A DNA stretch of 13,817 bases, taken from the NCBI GenBank assembly GCA_023266435.1, contig JAHFQF010000044.1, positions 1 to 13,817 on the forward strand. Direction: 5' to 3'. The notes beneath the pieces are model-generated. The model was not told the DNA's origin. It saw only the letters and a program-made list of their open reading frames with translations, and did no database searches. The stretch is from Legionellales bacterium. GTDB lineage: Bacteria > Pseudomonadota > Gammaproteobacteria > Berkiellales > Berkiellaceae. Shown here piece by piece: positions 6,250 through 12,354 of this stretch (its first letter is position 1; the number at the start of each line of letters is the position of its first letter). The position numbers and the translations under genes were made by a program.

Positions 6250-9093
6250 TTACTGACAAGCTTCACAGCTAGGATCATCAATTGCACACATCTTTGACTG
6301 CGTTCCTGCGTCTACCGCATTTAACACGCCTTGGTTAATGGTGGCTTTTTCAGTATCTGAAGCACCTTGGGTTCTGAAGTAATAGGTTGTTTTCAGACCA
6401 CGTAACCAGGCTAATTGATAAAGACTATCCATTTTCTTGCCAGAAGGCGTTGCCATATATAAGTTCAGTGATTGAGATTGATCAATCCATTTTTGTCTTC
6501 TTGCACCGGCCTCGATCAACCAAGCTGGATCAAGTTCAAATGCCGTGAGATATTTGGCTTTGATGTGATTTGGTACACGATCGATATTTTGTACACTACC
6601 ATTGAAGTACTTCAAATCATTGACCATGACAGAGTCCCACAGATTCAAGGCTTTCAGATCTTCTACCAAGTAAGGATTCACCACCGTAAATTCGCCAGAC
6701 AAGTTAGATTTAACGTACAAGTTTTGGAAGGTAGGCTCAATGGATTGCGATACCCCACAGATATTAGAGATTGTGGCAGTAGGTGCAATGGCCATCACAT
6801 TGGAGTTACGCATACCATGCTTTTGTACCAATTTGCGTAATTGATCCCAATCTAATGTTTTTGAGCGATCAAGCTCTAAGTATTGACCACGTGATTTTTC
6901 TAAGAGCTTAATGGAGTCTATTGGTAATATTCCTTGAGACCACAAAGAGCCTGCAAAGCTTTGATACGCACCACGCTCTTTCGATAACTCCATAGATGCT
7001 TCAATTGCATAGTAACTGATAGTTTCCATAGAGGTGTCTGCAAAATCTACTGCAGCTTGGCTCGCATACGCGATATCCAACTTATATAGCGCATCTTGGA
7101 AGCCCATGATCCCAAGTCCAATAGGTCGATGCAGCAAATTAGAATTTTTCGCTTGCGGTACTGAGTAGAAATTAATATCAATCACATTGTCCAACATACG
7201 GAGTGCTGTTTTAATGGTTTTCTTTAACTTTTCGACATCGAGACCAGTCGTTGTCACATGTTGCGCTAAGTTAATGCTACCTAAGTTACAAACCGCGATT
7301 TCTTCCAAGTTGGTATTTAAGGTGATCTCTGTGCACAGGTTAGAGCTGTGAATGACACCACGATGTTGTTGCGGTGAACGCAAGTTGCACGGATCTTTGA
7401 AGGTCACCCAAGGATGGCCTGTTTCAAAGAGCAGACCTAGCATTTTACGCCATAACTTAACCGCTGAAATGGTTTTGAAGTTTCTGATTAAGCCTTGTTG
7501 GGCTTTTTGCTCATAAGCCACATACGCTGTTTCAAAGGCTTCTCCATAGAGATCATGCAGATCACTGGCCTCATCGGGTGAAAATAAAGTCCAGTCTTTA
7601 TTTTCAATCATGCGCTTCATGAATAGGTCGGGTACCCAGTTGGCTGTGTTCATGTCATGCGTACGACGTCTTTCATCCCCGGTGTTTTTACGTAAATCCA
7701 GGAACTCTTCGAGGTCCAAATGCCAGGTTTCAAGATACGCACATAGCGCACCTTTACGTTTGCCACCTTGGTTCACAGCAACCGCTGTGTCATTAGCCAC
7801 TTTTAAGAAGGGTACCACCCCTTGAGATTTACCATTGGTACCCTTGATGTGAGCACCCATGGCACGTACAGGTGTCCAGTCATTGCCTAACCCGCCTGCA
7901 AACTTAGAGAGTAGGGCATTGTCACGCATCGCGTTATAAATGCCACTGAGATCATCCGGCACAGTAGTTAAGTAGCAGCTAGAAAGCTGAGGTTTGAGTG
8001 TCCCAGAGTTAAAGAGCGTTGGTGTAGAGCTCATGTAGTCAAATTCGGACAGTAAATTATAAAACTCAATGGCTTTAGCATTCTTGTCTTTTTCATTGAG
8101 CGCTAAACCCATTGCTACACGCATGTAAAAAGTTTGTGGTAATTCAAACCGCACATCTTCATGATGGATAAAATACCGATCATAGAGCGTTTGTAGACCC
8201 AAATAATTAAAGCGATAGTCTCTTTCTGGATTGAGGGCGTTACCAAGTTGCTCCAAATCAAAGGTTAACAACGCAGGAGACAGTAGCTCACATTCAATCC
8301 CTTTGTTGATGTAAGCAGCAAAGACAGCAGGATATAAGGCTTTACGTTCGTTGAGGTTTTCTGGAACAGGTAGTTTCAATAAACCCAAGGCTTCAAAAAA
8401 TAAATTTTGTAACAGGAGTTGGGCGGCAACGTATGTGTAATGCGGCTCATTTTCAATGAGTGTGCGTGTGGTCATGATCAAAGCACGACGCACATCTTGC
8501 ATTTTAACGCCATCAAACAAATTACGTACGGTTTCTTCAACAACCCGCTTGGTGTCTACGCCAGTGAGACCATGGCAAGCAGCATTAATGAGTTGTTCTA
8601 GTCTATCCAAATCTAAAGGCACTTTACGACCATCATCTAAGGTGGCATGTAGTGTGGCCTCTCCTTGCACAGCAGTATTTTTTTGTGCTTCACGCTCTTG
8701 ACGGCGACGTTCCCGATATAAAATGTATTCACGTGCAACTTTGTGGTTGTGCCGCATCAAGACTAACTCAACTTGATCTTGAATATCCTCTAAGTGCACA
8801 ATGCCACCTAAATGTAGGCGTCTGGATAGCGCATTAATCACTTCGTTGGTCAACTGATAGACAGACTCATGTACACGCCTGGAAGCAGCGGCATTACCAC
8901 CTTCTACAGCCAAATACGCTTTCGTGATGGCAATGGTAATTTTATCTGGGTTAAAAGAAACAATGGTGCGGTTGTCTCGTCGAATGACATACAGCTTGCC
9001 GGGGGATAAAGCGGCTAGCTGCTGTGGTAATTCAGGATTCACCGCAGTTGAGGGTGGGAGTTGGCTAAGATCGGGCGTGACTGTATCACTCAT
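6250..9093 (-). CDS. nrdA: Class Ia ribonucleoside-diphosphate reductase, alpha subunit, with two ATP-cone domains
   Basis: NrdA reduces ribonucleoside diphosphates to deoxy forms. The 947-residue protein is about 186 longer than E. coli NrdA. The excess is N-terminal: a first ATP cone at about 33-128 (KLYVIRRDNRTIVSFNPDKI to REYILYRERRR) and a second, more diverged cone at about 147-234. This is the architecture of Pseudomonas NrdA, where only the first cone binds dATP. Catalytic residues are Cys373 (SSCYL), Asn585, Cys587 and Glu589 (SNLCTEI) and Cys602 (VCNLGSINL). Tyr904-Tyr905 (TTYYFRTQG) fit the radical pathway, and Cys943/Cys946 (SCEACQ) form the C-terminal redox pair that thioredoxin or glutaredoxin re-reduces. 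GGAGG lies 6 nt before ATG 9093. It is first in the nrdAB operon. Confidence 0.97.
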   Translation of the reverse strand: MSDTVTPDLSQLPPSTAVNPELPQQLAALSPGKLYVIRRDNRTIVSFNPDKITIAITKAYLAVEGGNAAASRRVHESVYQLTNEVINALSRRLHLGGIVHLEDIQDQVELVLMRHNHKVAREYILYRERRRQEREAQKNTAVQGEATLHATLDDGRKVPLDLDRLEQLINAACHGLTGVDTKRVVEETVRNLFDGVKMQDVRRALIMTTRTLIENEPHYTYVAAQLLLQNLFFEALGLLKLPVPENLNERKALYPAVFAAYINKGIECELLSPALLTFDLEQLGNALNPERDYRFNYLGLQTLYDRYFIHHEDVRFELPQTFYMRVAMGLALNEKDKNAKAIEFYNLLSEFDYMSSTPTLFNSGTLKPQLSSCYLTTVPDDLSGIYNAMRDNALLSKFAGGLGNDWTPVRAMGAHIKGTNGKSQGVVPFLKVANDTAVAVNQGGKRKGALCAYLETWHLDLEEFLDLRKNTGDERRRTHDMNTANWVPDLFMKRMIENKDWTLFSPDEASDLHDLYGEAFETAYVAYEQKAQQGLIRNFKTISAVKLWRKMLGLLFETGHPWVTFKDPCNLRSPQQHRGVIHSSNLCTEITLNTNLEEIAVCNLGSINLAQHVTTTGLDVEKLKKTIKTALRMLDNVIDINFYSVPQAKNSNLLHRPIGLGIMGFQDALYKLDIAYASQAAVDFADTSMETISYYAIEASMELSKERGAYQSFAGSLWSQGILPIDSIKLLEKSRGQYLELDRSKTLDWDQLRKLVQKHGMRNSNVMAIAPTATISNICGVSQSIEPTFQNLYVKSNLSGEFTVVNPYLVEDLKALNLWDSVMVNDLKYFNGSVQNIDRVPNHIKAKYLTAFELDPAWLIEAGARRQKWIDQSQSLNLYMATPSGKKMDSLYQLAWLRGLKTTYYFRTQGASDTEKATINQGVLNAVDAGTQSKMCAIDDPSCEACQ

Positions 9094-9241
9094 GAGGTGC
9101 CTCCGCTATGCTACCCATCACTGTGAATTATTAGGTGTTGCTTTTGCGACTACCACTACAAGACATCTTGGCCTAAAAATTCATTGCTTTGAGTATGTTT
9201 TAAATATCTAATGCGCTTTTTATACTGCTGTTTATACTATA

Positions 9242-9247
9242 ATTATA
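9242..9247 (-). promoter_or_regulatory. Candidate nrdA -10 box
   Basis: TATAAT read on the - strand in an A/T-rich block. With a 17-nt spacer the -35 position (9265-9270) reads CTGGAA, a weak match, so activator help or a different start point is possible. A partial NrdR-like site (9247-9262, 12 of 16 to ACACWATATATWGTGT) abuts it and would cover the spacer. Confidence 0.35.
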
Positions 9248-9323
9248 TACAGTAATTTGTGTTTTTCCAGTCCCAAAATCATAATTTAATTTGGATCATA
9301 ACATTGGCAACTTGGCTAAATAG

Positions 9324-9339
9324 ACACAACATATTGTTT
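9324..9339. promoter_or_regulatory. NrdR-box candidate
   Basis: ACACAACATATTGTTT matches the NrdR consensus ACACWATATATWGTGT at 14 of 16 positions by my count, on the only side of nrdA where a repressor would act. NrdR normally binds paired boxes 31-32 bp apart. No second strong box sits at that exact spacing here: a 10/16 match starts 29 bp away (9353) and a 12/16 match 77 bp away (9247). Confidence 0.55.
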
Positions 9340-9397
9340 TTCCATTGAGCACACCTACAAGATAGTGCGTTTTTGAAATGGACGCAAGTGGAGAACC

Positions 9398-9417
9398 TGG
9401 GGATAACCTGTGGAAAT
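9398..9417 (+). promoter_or_regulatory. Pair of DnaA-box-like sites upstream of nrdA
   Basis: TGGGGATAA (9398-9406) and TGTGGAAAT (9409-9417) each match the reverse of TTWTNCACA at 8 of 9 positions. They are in the same orientation and 11 bp apart, one helical turn. DnaA is known to bind two boxes upstream of E. coli nrdAB, which makes the position meaningful; binding here is inferred. Confidence 0.4.
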
Positions 9418-9448
9418 GCTGAGTAAATGCTGGGTAAAAAAAAGTAAT

Positions 9449-9475
9449 AAAAAAAACCACCCAAAAGGGTGGTTT
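9449..9475 (-). terminator. Intrinsic terminator of the TetR-family gene
   Basis: On the - strand AAACCACCC (9475-9467) pairs perfectly with GGGTGGTTT (9462-9454) around TTTT and runs into eight T (9456-9449). It starts 24 nt after the regulator's stop codon and separates it from nrdA. Confidence 0.93.
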
Positions 9476-9499
9476 ATGACTTATAAAAGATCTTGAAAA

Positions 9500-10060
9500 C
9501 TAAACAGTTTGGACCCATTGAGAAAGTTGTTGAACTTGACGTTGCAACAGATCTTTATCTTTGAAAGTTAGATTTAACAAGTTCATACCTTGTAAGCCGG
9601 CAACAAAGCTTAAAGCAAGATTGCTGGATTCGTCATTTTTACCGATGGTTTTGAATTGTGCTTCAACCCAGCTTAATACTTCACGCATCAAACCAGCGGC
9701 GCCTGCGGCTAACTCACCACCGTGTTTGCTGAGCTCTTGGCATAGGCTGCCTAAGGCATCACCAAAAACAGGGGATTCCTCAGAGGCTTGTCCACCGTGA
9801 CGTACCAGGCTCAGTAAACGGGAGCGTGGATCAGTTTGTTGTTCAATTTCATTAAATAAAGCTTTTAATTTAGCGCGTCTGTATTCGATGACAGCCAAAG
9901 TAATCGAGTCTTTAGATTTAAAGTAATAGTACACATTACCAAGCGGCACATCCGCAAGCTGCGCAATATTTGCCAAAGTGGTGACATTCACGCCTTGTTC
10001 GTGAAACAGCTTATCTGCTGCCTCAATTAAGCGAACGCGCTTGTCATTACGTCTTGCCAT
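9500..10060 (-). CDS. TetR/AcrR-family transcriptional regulator
   Basis: A 186-residue, one-domain-plus-ligand-domain repressor of TetR size. The N-terminal three-helix DNA-binding domain spans about 5-50; the helix-turn-helix lies at 28-47 (TTLANIAQLADVPLGNVYYYFKSKDSI), with the family signature G-x-x-Y-Y-Y-F. The C-terminal half (about 60-186) is the variable ligand-binding and dimer domain; it has a single Cys107 and no ligand can be read from it. ATG 10060 is preceded by AGGAG at 10 nt. The gene has its own promoter and terminator and so forms a separate unit between nrdA and sodB. Its target is unknown: self-regulation is likely from the palindrome at its start point, and control of the neighbouring redox genes is only possible. 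Confidence 0.93.
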   Translation of the reverse strand: MARRNDKRVRLIEAADKLFHEQGVNVTTLANIAQLADVPLGNVYYYFKSKDSITLAVIEYRRAKLKALFNEIEQQTDPRSRLLSLVRHGGQASEESPVFGDALGSLCQELSKHGGELAAGAAGLMREVLSWVEAQFKTIGKNDESSNLALSFVAGLQGMNLLNLTFKDKDLLQRQVQQLSQWVQTV

Positions 10061-10116
10061 GGTTGACTATCTCCTACTATTTTCAATGAATAAGGTGCAA
10101 GTACACAAAGTTATAA

Positions 10117-10133
10117 TTCTTTATTACAAAGAA
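10117..10133. promoter_or_regulatory. Palindrome at the TetR-gene start point, candidate operator
   Basis: TTCTTT (10117-10122) and AAAGAA (10128-10133) form a perfect inverted repeat around ATTAC. It begins 3 nt downstream of the -10 box, where the transcription start should be, an ideal place for autorepression by a TetR-type dimer. Confidence 0.4.
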
Positions 10134-10135
10134 CG

Positions 10136-10163
10136 ATTATACAGAGATTTCATACAGGTTCAA
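10136..10163 (-). promoter_or_regulatory. Sigma70-type promoter of the TetR-family gene
   Basis: On the - strand TTGAAC (10163-10158) is followed after 16 nt by a perfect TATAAT (10141-10136), about 76 nt before the regulator's ATG. This is the best-matching promoter in the window apart from that of bfd. Confidence 0.7.
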
Positions 10164-10271
10164 CCAGTTAACTGAAGTTTTTTTGTCAACTGATAAAAAG
10201 CAGCTTGAAATACGGTCGGGAGGGTTAGGGGGAGAGGTTTTCATAGACTCTGGGTGCTTTTGCGAGGGAAG

Positions 10272-10399
10272 GTAGCGTTCAAAAAGGGCAATAGTGCCCT
10301 GGTAAAGTGTAGGGGCCGGTCTCTGTGCCGGCCCGCCAGCTGTTTTTCGCCAAAGATTGGCCAAACTACTCTGGTCCTTGATACCGCTTGAACGCTTAC
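10272..10399. repeat. 128-bp island with terminal inverted repeats (MITE-like)
   Basis: GTAGCGTTCAA (10272-10282) is mirrored by CTTGAACGCTTAC (10387-10399), one base apart in length. Between them are three hairpins: AGGGCA/TGCCCT (10285-10300), GGGCCGG/CCGGCCC (10313-10319 with 10328-10334) and GCCAA/TTGGC (10349-10361). The outer end begins 4 nt after the sodB stop. The 13-mer at 10387-10399 recurs inverted at 3380-3392, also just behind a gene end. No transposase or clear target duplication was seen, so mobility is inferred. A 93-residue - strand frame across it has no coding character. Confidence 0.5.
10281..10300 (-). terminator. Intrinsic terminator downstream of sodB
   Basis: Read on the - strand, AGGGCA (10300-10295) pairs with TGCCCT (10290-10285) around CTAT and is followed by T residues to 10281 (five in a row). 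It lies about 100 nt after the sodB stop and inside the MITE-like island, which may thus supply the end of the bfd-bfr-grxD-sodB message. Confidence 0.75.
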
Positions 10400-10402
10400 A
10401 GT

Positions 10403-10987
10403 TTATTTGCTTTGCCATTGTTTAGAGACAAAGTCCCAATTCACTAGATTCCAGAAGGCTTCCAAGTATTTAGGGCGCGCATTGCGGTAATCAATATAAT
10501 AGGCATGTTCCCACACATCACACGTTAATAAAGCCACTTGCCCTTGAGTCATGGGTGTTTGTGCATTGGAGGTACTAGCAAGTGTTAAAGCACCCTCTTT
10601 GGTCTTAACCAGCCAACCCCAACCCGAACCAAAGGTATTGATGCTCGTTTGGGTAAATTTGGTTTTGAACTCGGCGAAAGAGCCAAACGCTTGGTTAATG
10701 GCTGCCAATAAAGCACCAATCGGCTCGCCGCCACCATTGGGAGATAAACAATGCCAGTAAAAGGTGTGGTTCCAGACTTGCGCAGCATTGTTGAAGATTG
10801 GGCCTTCGCTGGTTTTAATGATTTCTTCTAAGCTTTTAGCTTGGTGTGGTGTACCTGCCACCAACTCATTGAGTTTGGTTACGTAAGTTTGGTGGTGTTT
10901 CCCATAATGGTACTCTAGTGTTTCGCGGGAAATATGAGGTTCTAATGCATCCATTTCATAGGGTAATTTAGGTAATTCAAAAGTCAT
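10403..10987 (-). CDS. sodB: Superoxide dismutase [Fe]
   Basis: Converts superoxide to oxygen and hydrogen peroxide in the cytoplasm. The 194-residue protein aligns end to end with E. coli SodB. Metal ligands are His27 (YHYGKHHQTYV), His74 (WNHTFYW), Asp157 and His161 (DVWEHAYYIDYRNARP). Gln70 in AAQVWNH is the second-shell residue typical of iron rather than manganese enzymes, so Fe is the likely metal. There is no signal peptide. The ATG at 10987 has AAAGGAGT 5 nt upstream, a strong ribosome site. It follows grxD by 27 nt, so they are co-transcribed, and it is the last gene of the iron/redox cluster, ending about 100 nt before the terminator at 10281-10300. Confidence 0.97.
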   Translation of the reverse strand: MTFELPKLPYEMDALEPHISRETLEYHYGKHHQTYVTKLNELVAGTPHQAKSLEEIIKTSEGPIFNNAAQVWNHTFYWHCLSPNGGGEPIGALLAAINQAFGSFAEFKTKFTQTSINTFGSGWGWLVKTKEGALTLASTSNAQTPMTQGQVALLTCDVWEHAYYIDYRNARPKYLEAFWNLVNWDFVSKQWQSK

Positions 10988-11014
10988 AAGATACTCCTTT
11001 CATTGCGTTGCGTT

Positions 11015-11362
11015 TTAGTCTGCCGAAATAAAGGCGGCTTCTTCGCCTAGTACTTGCGCTTCAAGCAGCATTTTTTTGAGCTCACCGCTTTCAAATTGCT
11101 CGGTGACGATATCACAACCGCCAATGAGCTCACCCTTCAGATAGACTTGGGGAAAAGTTGGCCAATTCATCATTTTGGGTAAAGTGGCACGTATGTCTGG
11201 GTTATCCAAAATGTTCACGTAAGCAAATTTGGCTGCACAGTGAGTCAAAATATGCGCTACTTGAGCAGAAAAGCCACACTGTGGAAATTGTGGTGTGCCT
11301 TTCATATACAGTAAAAGGTCATGATTGGCGATTTGTTGACGTATGCGTGATTCAGTATCCAT
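11015..11362 (-). CDS. grxD: Monothiol glutaredoxin Grx4 type
   Basis: CGFS glutaredoxins bind a [2Fe-2S] cluster with glutathione, often with BolA-type partners, and deliver clusters or signal iron status. Lys21, the active motif CGFS (Cys29-Ser32), the cis-Pro region WPTFPQVY and the glutathione-binding GGCDI (81-85) are all present. The frame extends to ATG 11374, but ATG 11362 is preferred: GGGGA lies 5 nt upstream of it, none precedes 11374, and it gives 115 residues, equal to E. coli GrxD, with the same N-terminal helix. Spacing is 28 nt after bfr and 27 nt before sodB. The context suggests service to Fe-S or iron homeostasis within this cluster. Confidence 0.95.
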   Translation of the reverse strand: MDTESRIRQQIANHDLLLYMKGTPQFPQCGFSAQVAHILTHCAAKFAYVNILDNPDIRATLPKMMNWPTFPQVYLKGELIGGCDIVTEQFESGELKKMLLEAQVLGEEAAFISAD

Positions 11363-11390
11363 CGATTTCCCCATTGAGTCGAAGACAGTT

Positions 11391-11855
11391 TTAAATTTGA
11401 GATTGTAAATAATTTTGTTCGCCGATTGTTTGAATCAAATGTAGCTGAGTTTGTAAAAACTCTAGATGCGCTTCTTCAGAAGCCAAGATGGATTCAAGTA
11501 GCTGGCGAGAGGTAAAGTCTTTGGCTTTTTCACACACTTCAATGGCAACTACCAACTCAGGAATCGCTTTTTCTTCCAGTTTTAAATCCAGAGCAATCAT
11601 TTCAGGAATCGTTTCACCAATCATTAACTTGCCTAGCTCTTGCATATTGGGCAGCCCTTTGAGCGCCAAAATCCGTGTGACTAGCTGATCGGCATGCTTC
11701 ATCTCATCAATTGACTCGGCATAGGTTGCTTGGCCTAATTTATTAAAGCCTTGATCTTGCATCATACGACCATGCAAGAAGTATTGATTGATGGCTACTA
11801 GCTCATTAGCCAGCACTTTATTTAGGTGAGTGATGACCACTGATTTGTTACTCAT
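11391..11855 (-). CDS. bfr: Bacterioferritin
   Basis: Forms a 24-subunit shell that oxidises Fe2+ and stores it as a mineral, with haem between subunit pairs. The 154-residue, four-helix protein has the complete ferroxidase centre: Glu18, Glu51, His54, Glu94, Glu127 and His130. Met52 (DEMKHAD) is the axial haem ligand. It is close in length to E. coli Bfr (158), so the iron-storing, haem-binding form is meant, not the small Dps type. The ATG at 11855 has GAGGT about 11 nt upstream, rather far. It lies 115 nt downstream of bfd, with an inverted repeat in the gap, and 28 nt upstream of grxD. Confidence 0.97.
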   Translation of the reverse strand: MSNKSVVITHLNKVLANELVAINQYFLHGRMMQDQGFNKLGQATYAESIDEMKHADQLVTRILALKGLPNMQELGKLMIGETIPEMIALDLKLEEKAIPELVVAIEVCEKAKDFTSRQLLESILASEEAHLEFLQTQLHLIQTIGEQNYLQSQI

Positions 11856-11900
11856 GTTTGGTTGCTACCTCTATTAAAAAATGGGCACAGCATAAGGGCT

Positions 11901-11944
11901 GGTTAGCACCGTATCTTACAATAGATTCGTAGGGGGTGCTAGTC
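11901..11944 (-). other. Inverted repeat between bfd and bfr
   Basis: TAGCACC (11904-11910) pairs with GGTGCTA (11935-11941), extended to 10 pairs by two G-T wobbles and a G-C, around a 24-nt loop. No T-run follows on either strand, so it is not a simple terminator. It could be an attenuator, processing site or stability element that sets bfr expression apart from bfd. Confidence 0.4.
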
Positions 11945-11970
11945 ATGCTTGAGAAGTAGGGGGTGGATGA

Positions 11971-12189
11971 TTAAGCGCTTTTTTGCTTGATAGGGATGGT
12001 TTTTAAATTGCGTTCAGTGGTAGAGGAAGCGTCTAATGCAGACAGGATGCTTTGAGTGGCGGGCAGGCATCTGCCACATTGTTGGCCTAAACCTAACGCT
12101 TTAACAACAGAGGTTAAATCCGTTGCGCCATTAGCAACCGCTGCTTGAATGTCTTTGTCTGTGATACCGAAGCATAAACATACATACAT
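11971..12189 (-). CDS. bfd: Bacterioferritin-associated ferredoxin
   Basis: Bfd carries a [2Fe-2S] cluster and reduces ferric iron inside bacterioferritin so it can leave. All four cluster ligands are present with family spacing: Cys4 and Cys6 (YVCLCFG) and Cys38 and Cys41 (QQCGRCLPA). The protein has 72 residues (E. coli 64), the extra being a polar basic tail (KTIPIKQKSA). The leader is short, about 30 nt by the predicted promoter, and shows no recognisable Shine-Dalgarno before ATG 12189. As first gene of bfd-bfr-grxD-sodB it sits behind a Fur-box promoter, fitting its role in iron shortage. Confidence 0.96.
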   Translation of the reverse strand: MYVCLCFGITDKDIQAAVANGATDLTSVVKALGLGQQCGRCLPATQSILSALDASSTTERNLKTIPIKQKSA

Positions 12190-12226
12190 GATATTAAATA
12201 CACAGTGAAATAGAGCCTATACTCTT

Positions 12227-12255
12227 AACTTAGCCCAAATGAGAATCATTGTCAA
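12227..12255 (-). promoter_or_regulatory. bfd promoter
   Basis: On the - strand a perfect TTGACA (12255-12250) is followed after 17 nt by TAAGTT (12232-12227), a weak -10. The start point would be near 12220, about 30 nt before the bfd ATG. The -35 overlaps the Fur-box match, so Fur binding should exclude RNA polymerase. Confidence 0.6.
12235..12253. promoter_or_regulatory. Fur box
   Basis: The 19 bases starting CCAAATGAGAATCATTGTC match the Fur consensus (GATAATGATAATCATTATC) at 14 positions, with the central AATGAGAATCATT nearly intact. It covers the spacer and part of the -35 of the bfd promoter. It also lies about 100 nt upstream of the divergent orphan gene, and could influence that too. 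Confidence 0.75.
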
Positions 12256-12263
12256 TTGGGGCC

Positions 12264-12278
12264 GCACTTAAGAAGTGC
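12264..12278. other. Short hairpin in the divergent intergenic region
   Basis: GCACTT (12264-12269) and AAGTGC (12273-12278) form a perfect stem around AAG. No T-run follows. It may be a second regulator site or chance; purpose unknown. Confidence 0.25.
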
Positions 12279-12354
12279 AGCAGCACGCTTTATGGATGAA
12301 ATTTAATTTTCAGACTAACTTATCATTACTTCTTATTATTTTTAAGAGTTGTTT

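Larger units (their letters stand above)
9094..9499 (-). promoter_or_regulatory. nrdA upstream region
   Basis: This 406-base stretch has no supportable gene. It holds, in the direction of nrdA transcription, the TetR-gene terminator (9449-9475, unrelated to nrdA), two DnaA-box-like sites (9398-9417), an NrdR-box candidate (9324-9339), a TATAAT hexamer (9247-9242) that could be the nrdA -10 element although its -35 is poor, and a leader of roughly 140 nt. The short + strand frame at 8924-9211 and the - strand frame at 9279-9464 look random. Confidence 0.55.

Noticed and set aside
6472..6840. 122-residue + strand frame
   Set aside because: Antisense to conserved nrdA codons; no ribosome site or family likeness.
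9153..9172. CAAG-ACAT-CTTG palindrome upstream of nrdA as a second NrdR box
   Set aside because: It matches the consensus at few of the key CAC/GTG positions and lies at no helical-phase spacing to the stronger box.
10068..10080. CTCCTACTATTTT shared with 3474-3486, as a dispersed repeat
   Set aside because: A 13-base match is expected by chance at about this rate in a window of this size, and the copy at 10068 is simply the TetR-gene ribosome-site region.
10137..10418. 93-residue - strand frame beginning at the sodB end
   Set aside because: It runs across the repeat island, its terminator and the TetR-gene promoter; composition is that of structured non-coding DNA.
11363..11374. Earlier ATG (11374) for grxD
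   Set aside because: No ribosome site precedes it, whereas GGGGA is well placed before ATG 11362, which yields the usual 115 residues.
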